Source: Nitrospira sp. ST-bin4 (GTDB lineage Bacteria; Nitrospirota; Nitrospiria; Nitrospirales; Nitrospiraceae). Taken from it: 14,811 nt of DNA. The stretch spans positions 508 to 15,318 of the forward strand of contig MSXM01000040.1 of the NCBI GenBank assembly GCA_002083565.1, given 5' to 3'. The notes under the pieces are model-generated. The model had not been told where the DNA came from and ran no database searches. It saw only the letters and a list, made by a program, of their open reading frames with translations. Position numbers and translations under genes: made by a program. Shown here piece after piece: positions 7,068 through 13,993 of this stretch (positions are counted from its first letter, which is position 1; the number at the start of each line of letters is the position of its first letter).

Positions 7068-8054
7068 TCAAGCCGATTCAAGCACATATAGCTTCTTGAA
7101 TGAATCCATGACCAAGTCAACACAGGACCGAGTGACGTGACGACCATCGCTCGTATAGTTTGCCCGAGGGTCATTCCTGACAAGTTCGTAGCTCGGCATA
7201 TAGGAAACATGGTCGTACTTCTCCGTCAGCCTAAGGGCCGCGGCATGCAGGATCGATTTCGAATACTGAGTGGCGACATATGGCCCAAGATGACTCCGAA
7301 ATGACATACTGAGAGGTATCGGAGACACCGAGAGGATTATCTTCAGTTTCGGATTGTTACTTTTGCAGGTCTGTATGGAGAATTCTAAACACTCGATCAC
7401 TTCCTCATAATTCAAACTGTGAAACTCGTGGACATCGGCATTAAAAATTTGGGGGTACGGTATTGCATAGTACGCATAGCCGTCCCGCTTGTTGCGCCAT
7501 AACTCAGTCAATCCCAAAGTCCAAACGGCTACGTCCGCTTCTTTCATCGCCGATTGACTTCTCTTAAAATGCTCCCTGAGAGAAGACCTGGCCTCGTCCT
7601 CACTGGCCCCAAGAAGTCTTGGACCGCTGTGATCCGCCGATTTAAGGTATGGGAAGTAATACTTCGAGTCTAACATCCACATAGGCTCACTCGGACCCCA
7701 GTTGGCGCTATCGAACGAATATTGCACGATCTGAGCAAGGCTTTTCGGCGAATAAATCACTCCCCATTCGTCCTTCAGACAATTGAAGTTGTGAGTCACC
7801 AGCCATTTGGAAAGCTCTTGTGCGAAACAACTGCCCAGTGTCACTATTTTCGTAGAGCGTGTAATGAATGGTTCTGTTTGGTAATCCCCTATCACTCTCT
7901 CAGTAGGGTACGGAAACACCCGCAGGTACTCTCCCTTTATAGCGAGATCCCGCATCGGTTCCGGTATGCGTGTCAAGACAGGAGATACCCGTTTGCGCGT
8001 CGTCGCCTGACTGACTCTATTGACGACCTTTTGGAGCAATTGTGTGGCTTTCAT
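7068..8054 (-). CDS. GSCFA domain protein (SGNH-like hydrolase/esterase family)
   Basis: The 328-residue protein carries the family name motif VTLGSCFAQEL (residues 71-81) with a candidate nucleophile S75. TLGLTE (179-184), ILSVSPIPL and a late YTSDGRHVT (300-308) follow; D303 and H306 could complete a catalytic triad as in SGNH esterases. GSCFA proteins are poorly characterised, and a carbohydrate acyl-ester hydrolase or transferase role is an inference. The position beside the membrane acyltransferase supports a role in acyl decoration. The first 27 residues (QLLQK at 5-9, RVSPVL at 22-27) closely resemble the N-terminus of the FkbM methyltransferase in this window. The ATG at 8054 has a strong ribosome site, GAGGAGGGG, just upstream. 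The gene is separated by 227 bases from the acyltransferase, so it may have its own promoter. Confidence 0.85.
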   Translation of the reverse strand: MKATQLLQKVVNRVSQATTRKRVSPVLTRIPEPMRDLAIKGEYLRVFPYPTERVIGDYQTEPFITRSTKIVTLGSCFAQELSKWLVTHNFNCLKDEWGVIYSPKSLAQIVQYSFDSANWGPSEPMWMLDSKYYFPYLKSADHSGPRLLGASEDEARSSLREHFKRSQSAMKEADVAVWTLGLTELWRNKRDGYAYYAIPYPQIFNADVHEFHSLNYEEVIECLEFSIQTCKSNNPKLKIILSVSPIPLSMSFRSHLGPYVATQYSKSILHAAALRLTEKYDHVSYMPSYELVRNDPRANYTSDGRHVTRSCVDLVMDSFKKLYVLESA

Positions 8055-8234
8055 ATCCCCTCCTCATTGATCCATACAAGCGCCACATGAAGCAATCACG
8101 AAGCAAACTACGCCCAACGAATGAAGAATTCACTATAGGACGATTCAGCCTCATGCGCTAAGACTAAGACCCCCAGTTTAGCCATTGTAACGATTGGTAT
8201 GCTTTCCATCGAAATATAGGAATCGCCGGATTGC

Positions 8235-8256
8235 TTGGCTCGAGTTGGCGAGCCAA
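8235..8256 (-). terminator. Perfect 8-bp inverted repeat downstream of the acyltransferase gene
   Basis: On the sense strand TTGGCTCG is followed by the six-base loop CCAACT and then CGAGCCAA, a perfect stem extended by one possible U-G pair. It begins 26 bases after the acyltransferase stop codon. No run of T follows on the minus strand, so it is not a classic Rho-independent terminator. It could instead stabilise the upstream message or cause partial termination. It lies in the longest intergenic stretch of the window (8055-8281). Confidence 0.35.
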
Positions 8257-8281
8257 ATTTCTGCTGACACGACGCAGTCAA

Positions 8282-9325
8282 CTATATTGTCGCTACACCT
8301 TGCCCTCGATGGCTAACCTTAGTACTTATTATCTTACCCAATCGTATAGCCGGTGATTCGATAAGCACAAAGGCTAGCCACGAGCATGCGGCAGTCGCAA
8401 TCGTGGCCAGCACGAACCGCACAAACCCGGGTTCGATATACGCATTGACAATTTGAAACACCTGAAAATGAAGCAAGTACCACCCAAACCCCACGATTCC
8501 CATGAAACGCAGGACAGGGTTATTAAAGACCACTAGCAGGTATCGATTACCCTGCACAACGCTGACAATGCTCAGAGCAAAGACAGCCCCATATAAAAGT
8601 GACCCCCACCTCAAGCCATAAAAAGGCTGATGGAACCAGAGGAATGATTTCGAGACGCATATCACAGTAATGCCCATCAATATCGCCAACAGAACAGCCA
8701 TAACGCCTTCGGGCAACTTGCGGTTTATGAACGCCGCAATGGCGCCGCAAATCAAAACATCTAAGAACTGTCCTTGGTGTTGTATGTCCACAAGTTTCGG
8801 TGGCGGCAATTTTCCTTGAAGTGCAAACAGGAACCATGAAAAATACACTACACAGCCTAACATTAACCATCCACTACCGAACTTCACACCAACCCATACA
8901 ATCAAGGGCAAGACCAAATAAAAACTAAACTCTGCTGCGACAGTCCAAAAGACGCCGTCACCCTTGAGGAAAAGGATGTGCTTGAACAATCCTGCCCCCC
9001 CATCCTCCACATACAAATAACGAGGAGAGTAGTAACCGTTTAATTGGATGGCAAAAACCATCAATAGAACCACGAAGTAAAGGGGTGCTATCCGAAAAAA
9101 TCGACGGATGTAAAATTCTTTCGCACTCTGTCCCGAGAGCAAATTTCTGGCAAGCAAGTATCCGCTTAAAACAAAGAACAAATAGACACCGATGTGCCCG
9201 ATGCCGTGAAAATTCAACCACGATACATTCGATATTTCCCTCCCTGAAGCGTGGCTCAAGAACACGATTAAGACTGCTAGCCCACGAACTCCATCCAGGG
9301 ATTCAAGACGCTGCTGTGAATTCAT
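8282..9325 (-). CDS. Acyltransferase 3 family membrane protein (OafA-like O-acyltransferase)
   Basis: The 347-residue protein is rich in hydrophobic segments and looks like an integral inner-membrane protein with about ten helices. The N-terminus SLDGVRGLAVLIVFLSHASG matches the family opening, with the likely catalytic H25. FFVLSGYLLA and YIRRFFRIAPLYF (72-84) are the next conserved blocks, and LIESPAIRLG closes the domain. Such proteins move acetyl or other acyl groups onto sugars of O-antigen or exopolysaccharide. Here it probably acylates the glycan made by this locus. The ATG at 9325 sits right at the family N-terminus. The 19 bases before it are almost pure pyrimidine (CTCTCCACCCCTCCCCCTT), so no ribosome-binding purine tract is visible. 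Samples from this gene are poorer in G+C (42-48%) than the sugar-acid block (about 55%). Confidence 0.9.
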   Translation of the reverse strand: MNSQQRLESLDGVRGLAVLIVFLSHASGREISNVSWLNFHGIGHIGVYLFFVLSGYLLARNLLSGQSAKEFYIRRFFRIAPLYFVVLLMVFAIQLNGYYSPRYLYVEDGGAGLFKHILFLKGDGVFWTVAAEFSFYLVLPLIVWVGVKFGSGWLMLGCVVYFSWFLFALQGKLPPPKLVDIQHQGQFLDVLICGAIAAFINRKLPEGVMAVLLAILMGITVICVSKSFLWFHQPFYGLRWGSLLYGAVFALSIVSVVQGNRYLLVVFNNPVLRFMGIVGFGWYLLHFQVFQIVNAYIEPGFVRFVLATIATAACSWLAFVLIESPAIRLGKIISTKVSHRGQGVATI

Positions 9326-9368
9326 AAGGGGGAGGGGTGGAGAGAAAGAGGATCAATAGTCGGATTAG

Positions 9369-10079
9369 TCAGCCACGGATGTAACCAGACTTCACCAGGG
9401 TTTCGGCGATCGTGAAATCAATCTCGTTATCGATATCCAGCGATATATCCCGATCCATCAGATATGGCCGCGCGCCTTGATACAGAGTTCGCAATTCCTG
9501 CTGCGCCAGATCCTCGGCCTTTCGGACATACAGCGCGCCGTTCGGGTGGTACGCCACGCGTTGATCCTGGCTGCGTGTGTTGCCCGTCACCATAGCTCCA
9601 TCCGGAAAGACCGGCTGCCAACCACCCTGATCATCGACAAAAAATGCGAAGGAAATTGGAAACCCATAGCTGGTCGCCGAGAAGACCGGTTGGCCCTGTT
9701 GCTCGAACAACGCGATGGCCTCATCGATGTGCCTGTGGGATCGAAACGGAACCGTGGGCAATGTCAGGACAAAACAGTCTCCCCGGCCTGGAAACAGCTT
9801 TTGATGATTCGATTTCAAATAGTCAAAAATCTTGACGCTGTCCCCGGCTTCGCTCGCCGATCGACAATCCCGGACGAGCTTGTCCGACTTCACGTAGCCA
9901 CGGGCAAGCTCCCAATATTCGTCGGAGTCGGTTGAGAATATAACGCGGTCGATTCGCTCTGAGCGTACGCATGCCTCAAGAGTCCAGACGACCAACGGCT
10001 TACCCGCGAGCACCTTCACATTTTTTCCCGGCAGCCGCTTCGACCCGGATCGGGCCGGAACAAATGCGATGTAGCTCAT
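9369..10079 (-). CDS. Acylneuraminate cytidylyltransferase (NeuA) family protein
   Basis: The 236-residue protein is expected to join a sugar acid to CMP, using CTP and releasing pyrophosphate, which makes the donor for a glycosyltransferase. The CTP-binding motif ARSGSKRLPGKN (residues 9-20) corresponds to ARGGSKGIPRKN in NeuA. It is followed by STDSDE (49-54), LPTVPFRS (107-114, where many relatives have QPTSPLR), HPNGALYV (178-185) and a C-terminal DIDNEIDF (215-222) like the metal-site DID motif. Length matches single-domain NeuA proteins. The start overlaps the aldolase stop as ATGA, so the two are probably translationally coupled. The exact acid (Neu5Ac, legionaminic, pseudaminic, Kdn or other) cannot be read from the sequence. 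Confidence 0.9.
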   Translation of the reverse strand: MSYIAFVPARSGSKRLPGKNVKVLAGKPLVVWTLEACVRSERIDRVIFSTDSDEYWELARGYVKSDKLVRDCRSASEAGDSVKIFDYLKSNHQKLFPGRGDCFVLTLPTVPFRSHRHIDEAIALFEQQGQPVFSATSYGFPISFAFFVDDQGGWQPVFPDGAMVTGNTRSQDQRVAYHPNGALYVRKAEDLAQQELRTLYQGARPYLMDRDISLDIDNEIDFTIAETLVKSGYIRG

Positions 10080-11023
10080 GATCCGATCAACTCCTTCAGC
10101 GGCCCGGCAATTTCGAGATAGACCTGGCGTACATCCTCATATTCGCCATCACTGAGCGCTTTCATCGGCATACGGTCACGCCGATGCATGAAGCCGGCCG
10201 CCTGCAGCAGCGCTTTATTAACTCGGTGCCACCCATACTTGGACGCGCACTTCTCAAAAAACGGCGCTTCAAGTTTCTCCAGAATAAAACGGATCGTCTT
10301 CTCGTCTCCTCCTTCATAGGCTTTCCAAAATGCCTCTCCGATGCGGGCATCCAGCATGGAGATGCCGTTCAGGTACGCCTTCGCACCGTAGGGTTTGTAT
10401 TGCATGAAGGACGACTTACGCCCGGCGATGATGACTCGAATTCTCGGCTCCAGCTTCAACGCGGCGCAGGTGGTGACGAAATCTTTGGCGTCCTCCTTCA
10501 GAGCCACGATCTCGGGCACCGACGGCAAGGCTTCAAACAGGCTCAGCGGCCAGTGGATCTGCTTTCCATCGTAGCCCGACAGAAACGGCATTTCATGGAC
10601 TAGAATAGGCATACGCGACGACCGCCCGACTTCCGCAAAGTGATCGATGATCTGGTCGTCGGTGAAATATTTTTCCCTGACAATCAGGGAAATCAGATCC
10701 GCCCCGCTGTCCCGCGCATGCCGTGCAAATTCGATCGACTCTTTTGTCGAACAATGGATCGGATCGCCCACAATCACAACATGGTTCGCATCCAGCTTTT
10801 TCACCGTACGAATGCAAAACTCGTTTAGCCGGCGGATTTCCTCGTGCGTAAGCTGGGAATAGCGCGAGTTATATGCCATGACATAAAATTTTCTCGCCCC
10901 GGTCCGACTCATGTGCGTCAGATACTTCTCCAGTGAGGCATAGTCGATTTCTTCGTGATCGTCGAACGGAGTGAAGACGGTGTATACACAGCCTTCCAAG
11001 CGCGCCTTGAGCTGATCAAACAT
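10076..11023 (-). CDS. Dihydrodipicolinate synthase / N-acetylneuraminate lyase family protein with atypical active site
   Basis: The 315-residue protein has the length and layout of the DapA/NanA class I aldolase family. It opens with GCVYTVFTPFDD and carries the likely Schiff-base lysine K176 in EIVALKEDAKD. The usual pyruvate-carboxylate motif GTTGE is replaced by AYNSR (residues 50-54), although the following Q-LTHEE keeps the family pattern. The usual tyrosine of the YNxP motif is replaced by histidine in VHEMP (142-146). It is therefore probably not a standard DapA for lysine synthesis or a standard sialate lyase. The neighbours suggest it makes, splits or modifies an intermediate of the sugar acid. 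The ATG at 11023 overlaps the dehydratase end by 8 bases and has an AAGGGG ribosome site seven bases upstream. Confidence 0.82.
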   Translation of the reverse strand: MFDQLKARLEGCVYTVFTPFDDHEEIDYASLEKYLTHMSRTGARKFYVMAYNSRYSQLTHEEIRRLNEFCIRTVKKLDANHVVIVGDPIHCSTKESIEFARHARDSGADLISLIVREKYFTDDQIIDHFAEVGRSSRMPILVHEMPFLSGYDGKQIHWPLSLFEALPSVPEIVALKEDAKDFVTTCAALKLEPRIRVIIAGRKSSFMQYKPYGAKAYLNGISMLDARIGEAFWKAYEGGDEKTIRFILEKLEAPFFEKCASKYGWHRVNKALLQAAGFMHRRDRMPMKALSDGEYEDVRQVYLEIAGPLKELIGS

Positions 11024-12059
11024 TATGTATCCCCTTTTCCCAGCGATGAAGATCTGCCTCGATCATTCCTTCCGCGATGCGTTCTATGGACCGAGACCCG
11101 CTCCAACCGGTGTGTTCTCGTAGCCGTGCCGCACTGCCGGTGAGTGGTGGCGTATCAAACGGGCGAAAGTAGCGTGGAGACACCTGCGCGAGCCGGAGCC
11201 CGCTTGCGCGGTCATAGCAAATTTCCTCCGCGCCGTTGTTCTCAAAGACCGGCAGAAATCCCGCGGCGCTGGCGGCAACGCCCAGGAACTCACGAATCGA
11301 CGTCACTCGTCCTGTCGCGAACACATAATCGCCAGGAGTCTCCAGTCTCATCACGGCGTGCATGGCTTCCACGTAATCCTCCGCGGAGCCCCAGTCCCGC
11401 GCAGCGCTGAACTGCCCGAGTTCCATGGGTGCTCCACGATTCTTGCGCAGTCGCGTCAGGTTGTAGGTGATCTTGCGGGTCACAAAACTTCGCGCCCGCA
11501 ATGGCCCTTCATGGTTAAACATGACCCCGATACTCGTGAAGAGGCCGTATGTGTCCCGGAACAGGCGGACCAAATGCTGCGCTGTCAGCTTCGAGATGCC
11601 GTACGGGTTCGACGGACGACACTCGCTTCCTTCATCAAGCGGTCCATCCGTCTTGTTTCGGCCGAACACCTCCGAACTCGAAGCAAAGAACAATCTGGCA
11701 TCCGACGCCGCCGCCCGCATCGCCTCCAGCACATTGAGCGTCCCGATGGCATTCACATCGATGGTGACTTTGGGATGTTCGAAAGAATCGGCGACAAAAC
11801 TCTCCCCGGCGAAATGGTAGATGTGGGTGGGACAGATGTTCCGAAACGCTTCTATCAGTTGATACGGTTCGCCAATATCGATGTTGATCAACCGGATCTT
11901 ATCGGTAATGCTCATCTCGTCGAGCCGCCATGTTTTACCCGTAACCCCGCGCCGGAACCCACCGTAGACGACCCACCCCCGCTGCAGCAGGAGATGAGCC
12001 ATATGCGCCCCGTCCTGACCCGTGACGCCCAATATCAAAGCGGTCTTAGTGGCTGGCAT
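11016..12059 (-). CDS. NAD-dependent nucleotide-sugar dehydratase, GDP-mannose 4,6-dehydratase-like SDR
   Basis: The 347-residue protein is an extended short-chain dehydrogenase. The N-terminal Rossmann motif GVTGQDGAH is very close to the GITGQDG form of GDP-mannose 4,6-dehydratase (GMD). The catalytic region has ASSSEVFG followed by NPYGISK, which supplies the YxxxK pair. Two GMD hallmarks follow: FNHEGPLRARSFVTRKI and ARDWGSAEDYVEAM. The family makes 4-keto-6-deoxy sugars from a nucleotide sugar. The substrate here may be GDP-mannose or another NDP-hexose feeding the sugar acid; the sequence alone does not decide. The ATG at 12059 is chosen because the Rossmann motif starts right after it. 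It overlaps the NeuB-type gene's end by 14 bases, so translation is probably coupled. An upstream start at 12110 would extend deep into that gene. Confidence 0.88.
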   Translation of the reverse strand: MPATKTALILGVTGQDGAHMAHLLLQRGWVVYGGFRRGVTGKTWRLDEMSITDKIRLINIDIGEPYQLIEAFRNICPTHIYHFAGESFVADSFEHPKVTIDVNAIGTLNVLEAMRAAASDARLFFASSSEVFGRNKTDGPLDEGSECRPSNPYGISKLTAQHLVRLFRDTYGLFTSIGVMFNHEGPLRARSFVTRKITYNLTRLRKNRGAPMELGQFSAARDWGSAEDYVEAMHAVMRLETPGDYVFATGRVTSIREFLGVAASAAGFLPVFENNGAEEICYDRASGLRLAQVSPRYFRPFDTPPLTGSAARLREHTGWSGSRSIERIAEGMIEADLHRWEKGIHNV

Positions 12060-13875
12060 CAAACAATTCCCAAAGCCGCACCAGTGACTTGGCGAAGCCG
12101 GCGCCACCATCGAGATGCCCTTGCCAGACTTCTACGACTTTGTCCTCGTCAAACCGAAGCGCTTCACGCAATGAGGCCATGTTCTTCGGGTCGCCGTCGC
12201 CGAACAGCATCCCCTCACCATCAATACCCATCGCATCGGCGATGTGAAGATGTCGGATATAAGGACGAAGACGCCTGAGGACTTCCGTGGCGACAAAATC
12301 CGATGTGCTCTCACCCATGCAAAGATGACAAATGTCCATACAGATCGGAAGCTCATATTGTTCGATGAACTCGACATCCTGACGACCGTTCATCGCATTC
12401 AGGCGAACGGATCCTCCGAAGTACCATGCAATGGGCGGGAGCCACTGCGGCAAGACCGCTACACCTTGCCTTCGATAATTCCACAGCAGTTGCGCGTGCG
12501 TCTCAAAAAATTCCTTGCGACCCCCATGCACGACGGAAAAGCTCCCGACGACAGGCACAGCGGCCCCGGTTCTGTCCTGAAGCGCCGCCGCGAATGCAAC
12601 GGTGCGGTTCAGAATATCCTGACTCGCCGTGCGCTGGGTGACATCCTCTGAGAACGGGTCCATTAGTTGGGTCGAGCTCACATAGTCCGGAAGGTGGATA
12701 CTATACCTTGCGGTACTATCGTACTGCTTCACATCGATTGCGGACAGCACTTCGCCGAACGACAAATGAAACTCGTAGCGCCCGATGGGAAATTTCTTCT
12801 GCATGCCGCGCTGGTCATGCAAGCGAACCGGCAAGGACACACGCTTTGACTGAGCAAAGAGAATGACTTCGTCGCTAAGATCCTGGGATATTTCAAATAC
12901 CGATCTATTAATGACCTCCCCTTTCCGCACTGGACGAACAGCCGAACGCCCGAGATACTGAGCCATTTCGTGGCGACCGATTCCCGTGCGCGGTGCGCGA
13001 GCAATACACTGTTCCGCAACGATCGCTTCGCCTACCTCGAAATCCTTCGTCGCATAAAATGACCGGCCGAGATTCTGTAGGTTGAGCATCTCCCCTTGAT
13101 TGGGATACCGCGGTCCATCACCGGCTAAGATCAGCTCAAGGTTCTCCGAAAATTCAGTTAGGCGCTGGAATTCGTCCGGCGTGGAACTTGTCGAATGATC
13201 CAACCCTTGCGCGTTCTTGTCGAACGTGATATGCCGCTCAATGACAGTCGCGCCCAGTTGCATAGCGAGCAGGCACACCTCCCAGCTCTCATCGTGACTT
13301 GAATACCCGATCTCGCGCTTCCAGCGCCGGGCGAGATGCTTCAGATATCCCAGCTTCGCATTGACTGGAACCACTGGATAGTTTGATACGCAATGCATCG
13401 GTATCCAGTTGTCGCCCGGCAGTTTACTGAATACCTCCTCGATCTCCAATTCCTTGTGGCACCCTGTCGAAAGCATAACCGGCTTGCCCTCCTGCAACAT
13501 GCGATGGATCAACGGCATATTGCAGAGCTCCGCGGAAGGGACCTTGTAAAAGTCGAAATCTGCAAGATCCGTCCGGAAATCATCCATGTCCGCGGCATCA
13601 AAAAAACTGATGCCCGCTTGAATTCCCAATTCCTTCGCGTGATGCACAAGTTTCACAATGACTGCCGGCGAGAGATAGTTTTTCGTGATCTCTTTGCGGA
13701 GAATTTCGTCTCCGATCTGGTCGGCGCCTGCACTATAGGCGTTTTCAAGATTCCTATACTGGAACTTGACCCCGGTCACCTGCGCGGCCGCGGCTGCGGC
13801 TATGAGTTCGCGCGCAATCTCGGCGGAGCCTCCGTGATTGATTCCAATCTCGGCAATTATTTGAATTGTGTTCAT
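12046..13875 (-). CDS. NeuB/SpsE-type sialic (nonulosonic) acid synthase fused to a C-terminal xylose-isomerase-like TIM barrel
   Basis: This 609-residue protein is much longer than ordinary NeuB (about 340-350). Residues 1-290 are the PEP-dependent condensing barrel: IAEIGINHGG near the N-terminus, FYKVPSAE, VMLSTGCH, MHCVSNYP, GYSSHDESWE, ERHITFD and GLDHSTSS. The two likely metal-binding histidines are in SSH and ERH. Residues about 300-365 are a SAF (antifreeze-like) domain, with GRSFYATKDFEVGEAIV and ARAPRTGIG. The rest looks like a sugar-phosphate isomerase/epimerase barrel, with CMDICHL, HLHIADAMGIDGEG and VVEVWQGH. The likely reaction is PEP plus a six-carbon sugar giving a nine-carbon acid; the role of the second barrel is unknown. 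I chose the ATG at 13875 because NeuB homology begins there. An in-frame ATG at 13980 adds 35 non-homologous residues without a clear ribosome site. A strong AGGAGGAG lies 17 bases upstream of the chosen ATG, an unusually long gap. Confidence 0.9.
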   Translation of the reverse strand: MNTIQIIAEIGINHGGSAEIARELIAAAAAAQVTGVKFQYRNLENAYSAGADQIGDEILRKEITKNYLSPAVIVKLVHHAKELGIQAGISFFDAADMDDFRTDLADFDFYKVPSAELCNMPLIHRMLQEGKPVMLSTGCHKELEIEEVFSKLPGDNWIPMHCVSNYPVVPVNAKLGYLKHLARRWKREIGYSSHDESWEVCLLAMQLGATVIERHITFDKNAQGLDHSTSSTPDEFQRLTEFSENLELILAGDGPRYPNQGEMLNLQNLGRSFYATKDFEVGEAIVAEQCIARAPRTGIGRHEMAQYLGRSAVRPVRKGEVINRSVFEISQDLSDEVILFAQSKRVSLPVRLHDQRGMQKKFPIGRYEFHLSFGEVLSAIDVKQYDSTARYSIHLPDYVSSTQLMDPFSEDVTQRTASQDILNRTVAFAAALQDRTGAAVPVVGSFSVVHGGRKEFFETHAQLLWNYRRQGVAVLPQWLPPIAWYFGGSVRLNAMNGRQDVEFIEQYELPICMDICHLCMGESTSDFVATEVLRRLRPYIRHLHIADAMGIDGEGMLFGDGDPKNMASLREALRFDEDKVVEVWQGHLDGGAGFAKSLVRLWELFDASH

Positions 13876-13993
13876 ACGAATGACTTGGCCTTCTCCTCCT
13901 GGCCTGCCCGATGACTTCCGCACAGATTCGTACCGCTTCCGATCAAGCAACTTCACTCCCCGCGCCTGAGGGGACGGCATGCAGCCGGAGACG

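Noticed and set aside
8120..8160. Possible promoter for the GSCFA gene with TATAGT (8132-8137, sense strand) as -10 box
   Set aside because: No -35 box at 16-18 bases matches more than three of six consensus positions, so this is only a weak guess.
11358..12278. Plus-strand 306-codon ORF opposite the dehydratase and the NeuB-type gene
   Set aside because: It crosses two real minus-strand genes and has a composition (many R, P, H) typical of antisense shadows.
13946..13966. Small TCCCC...GGGGA hairpin after the ABC transporter gene
   Set aside because: Five pairs around an eight-base loop with no T run is too weak to call a terminator.
13876..13980. N-terminal 35-residue extension of the NeuB-type protein from an ATG at 13980
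   Set aside because: NeuB homology begins at the ATG at 13875; the extension is rich in basic residues with no homology and no good ribosome site at its start.
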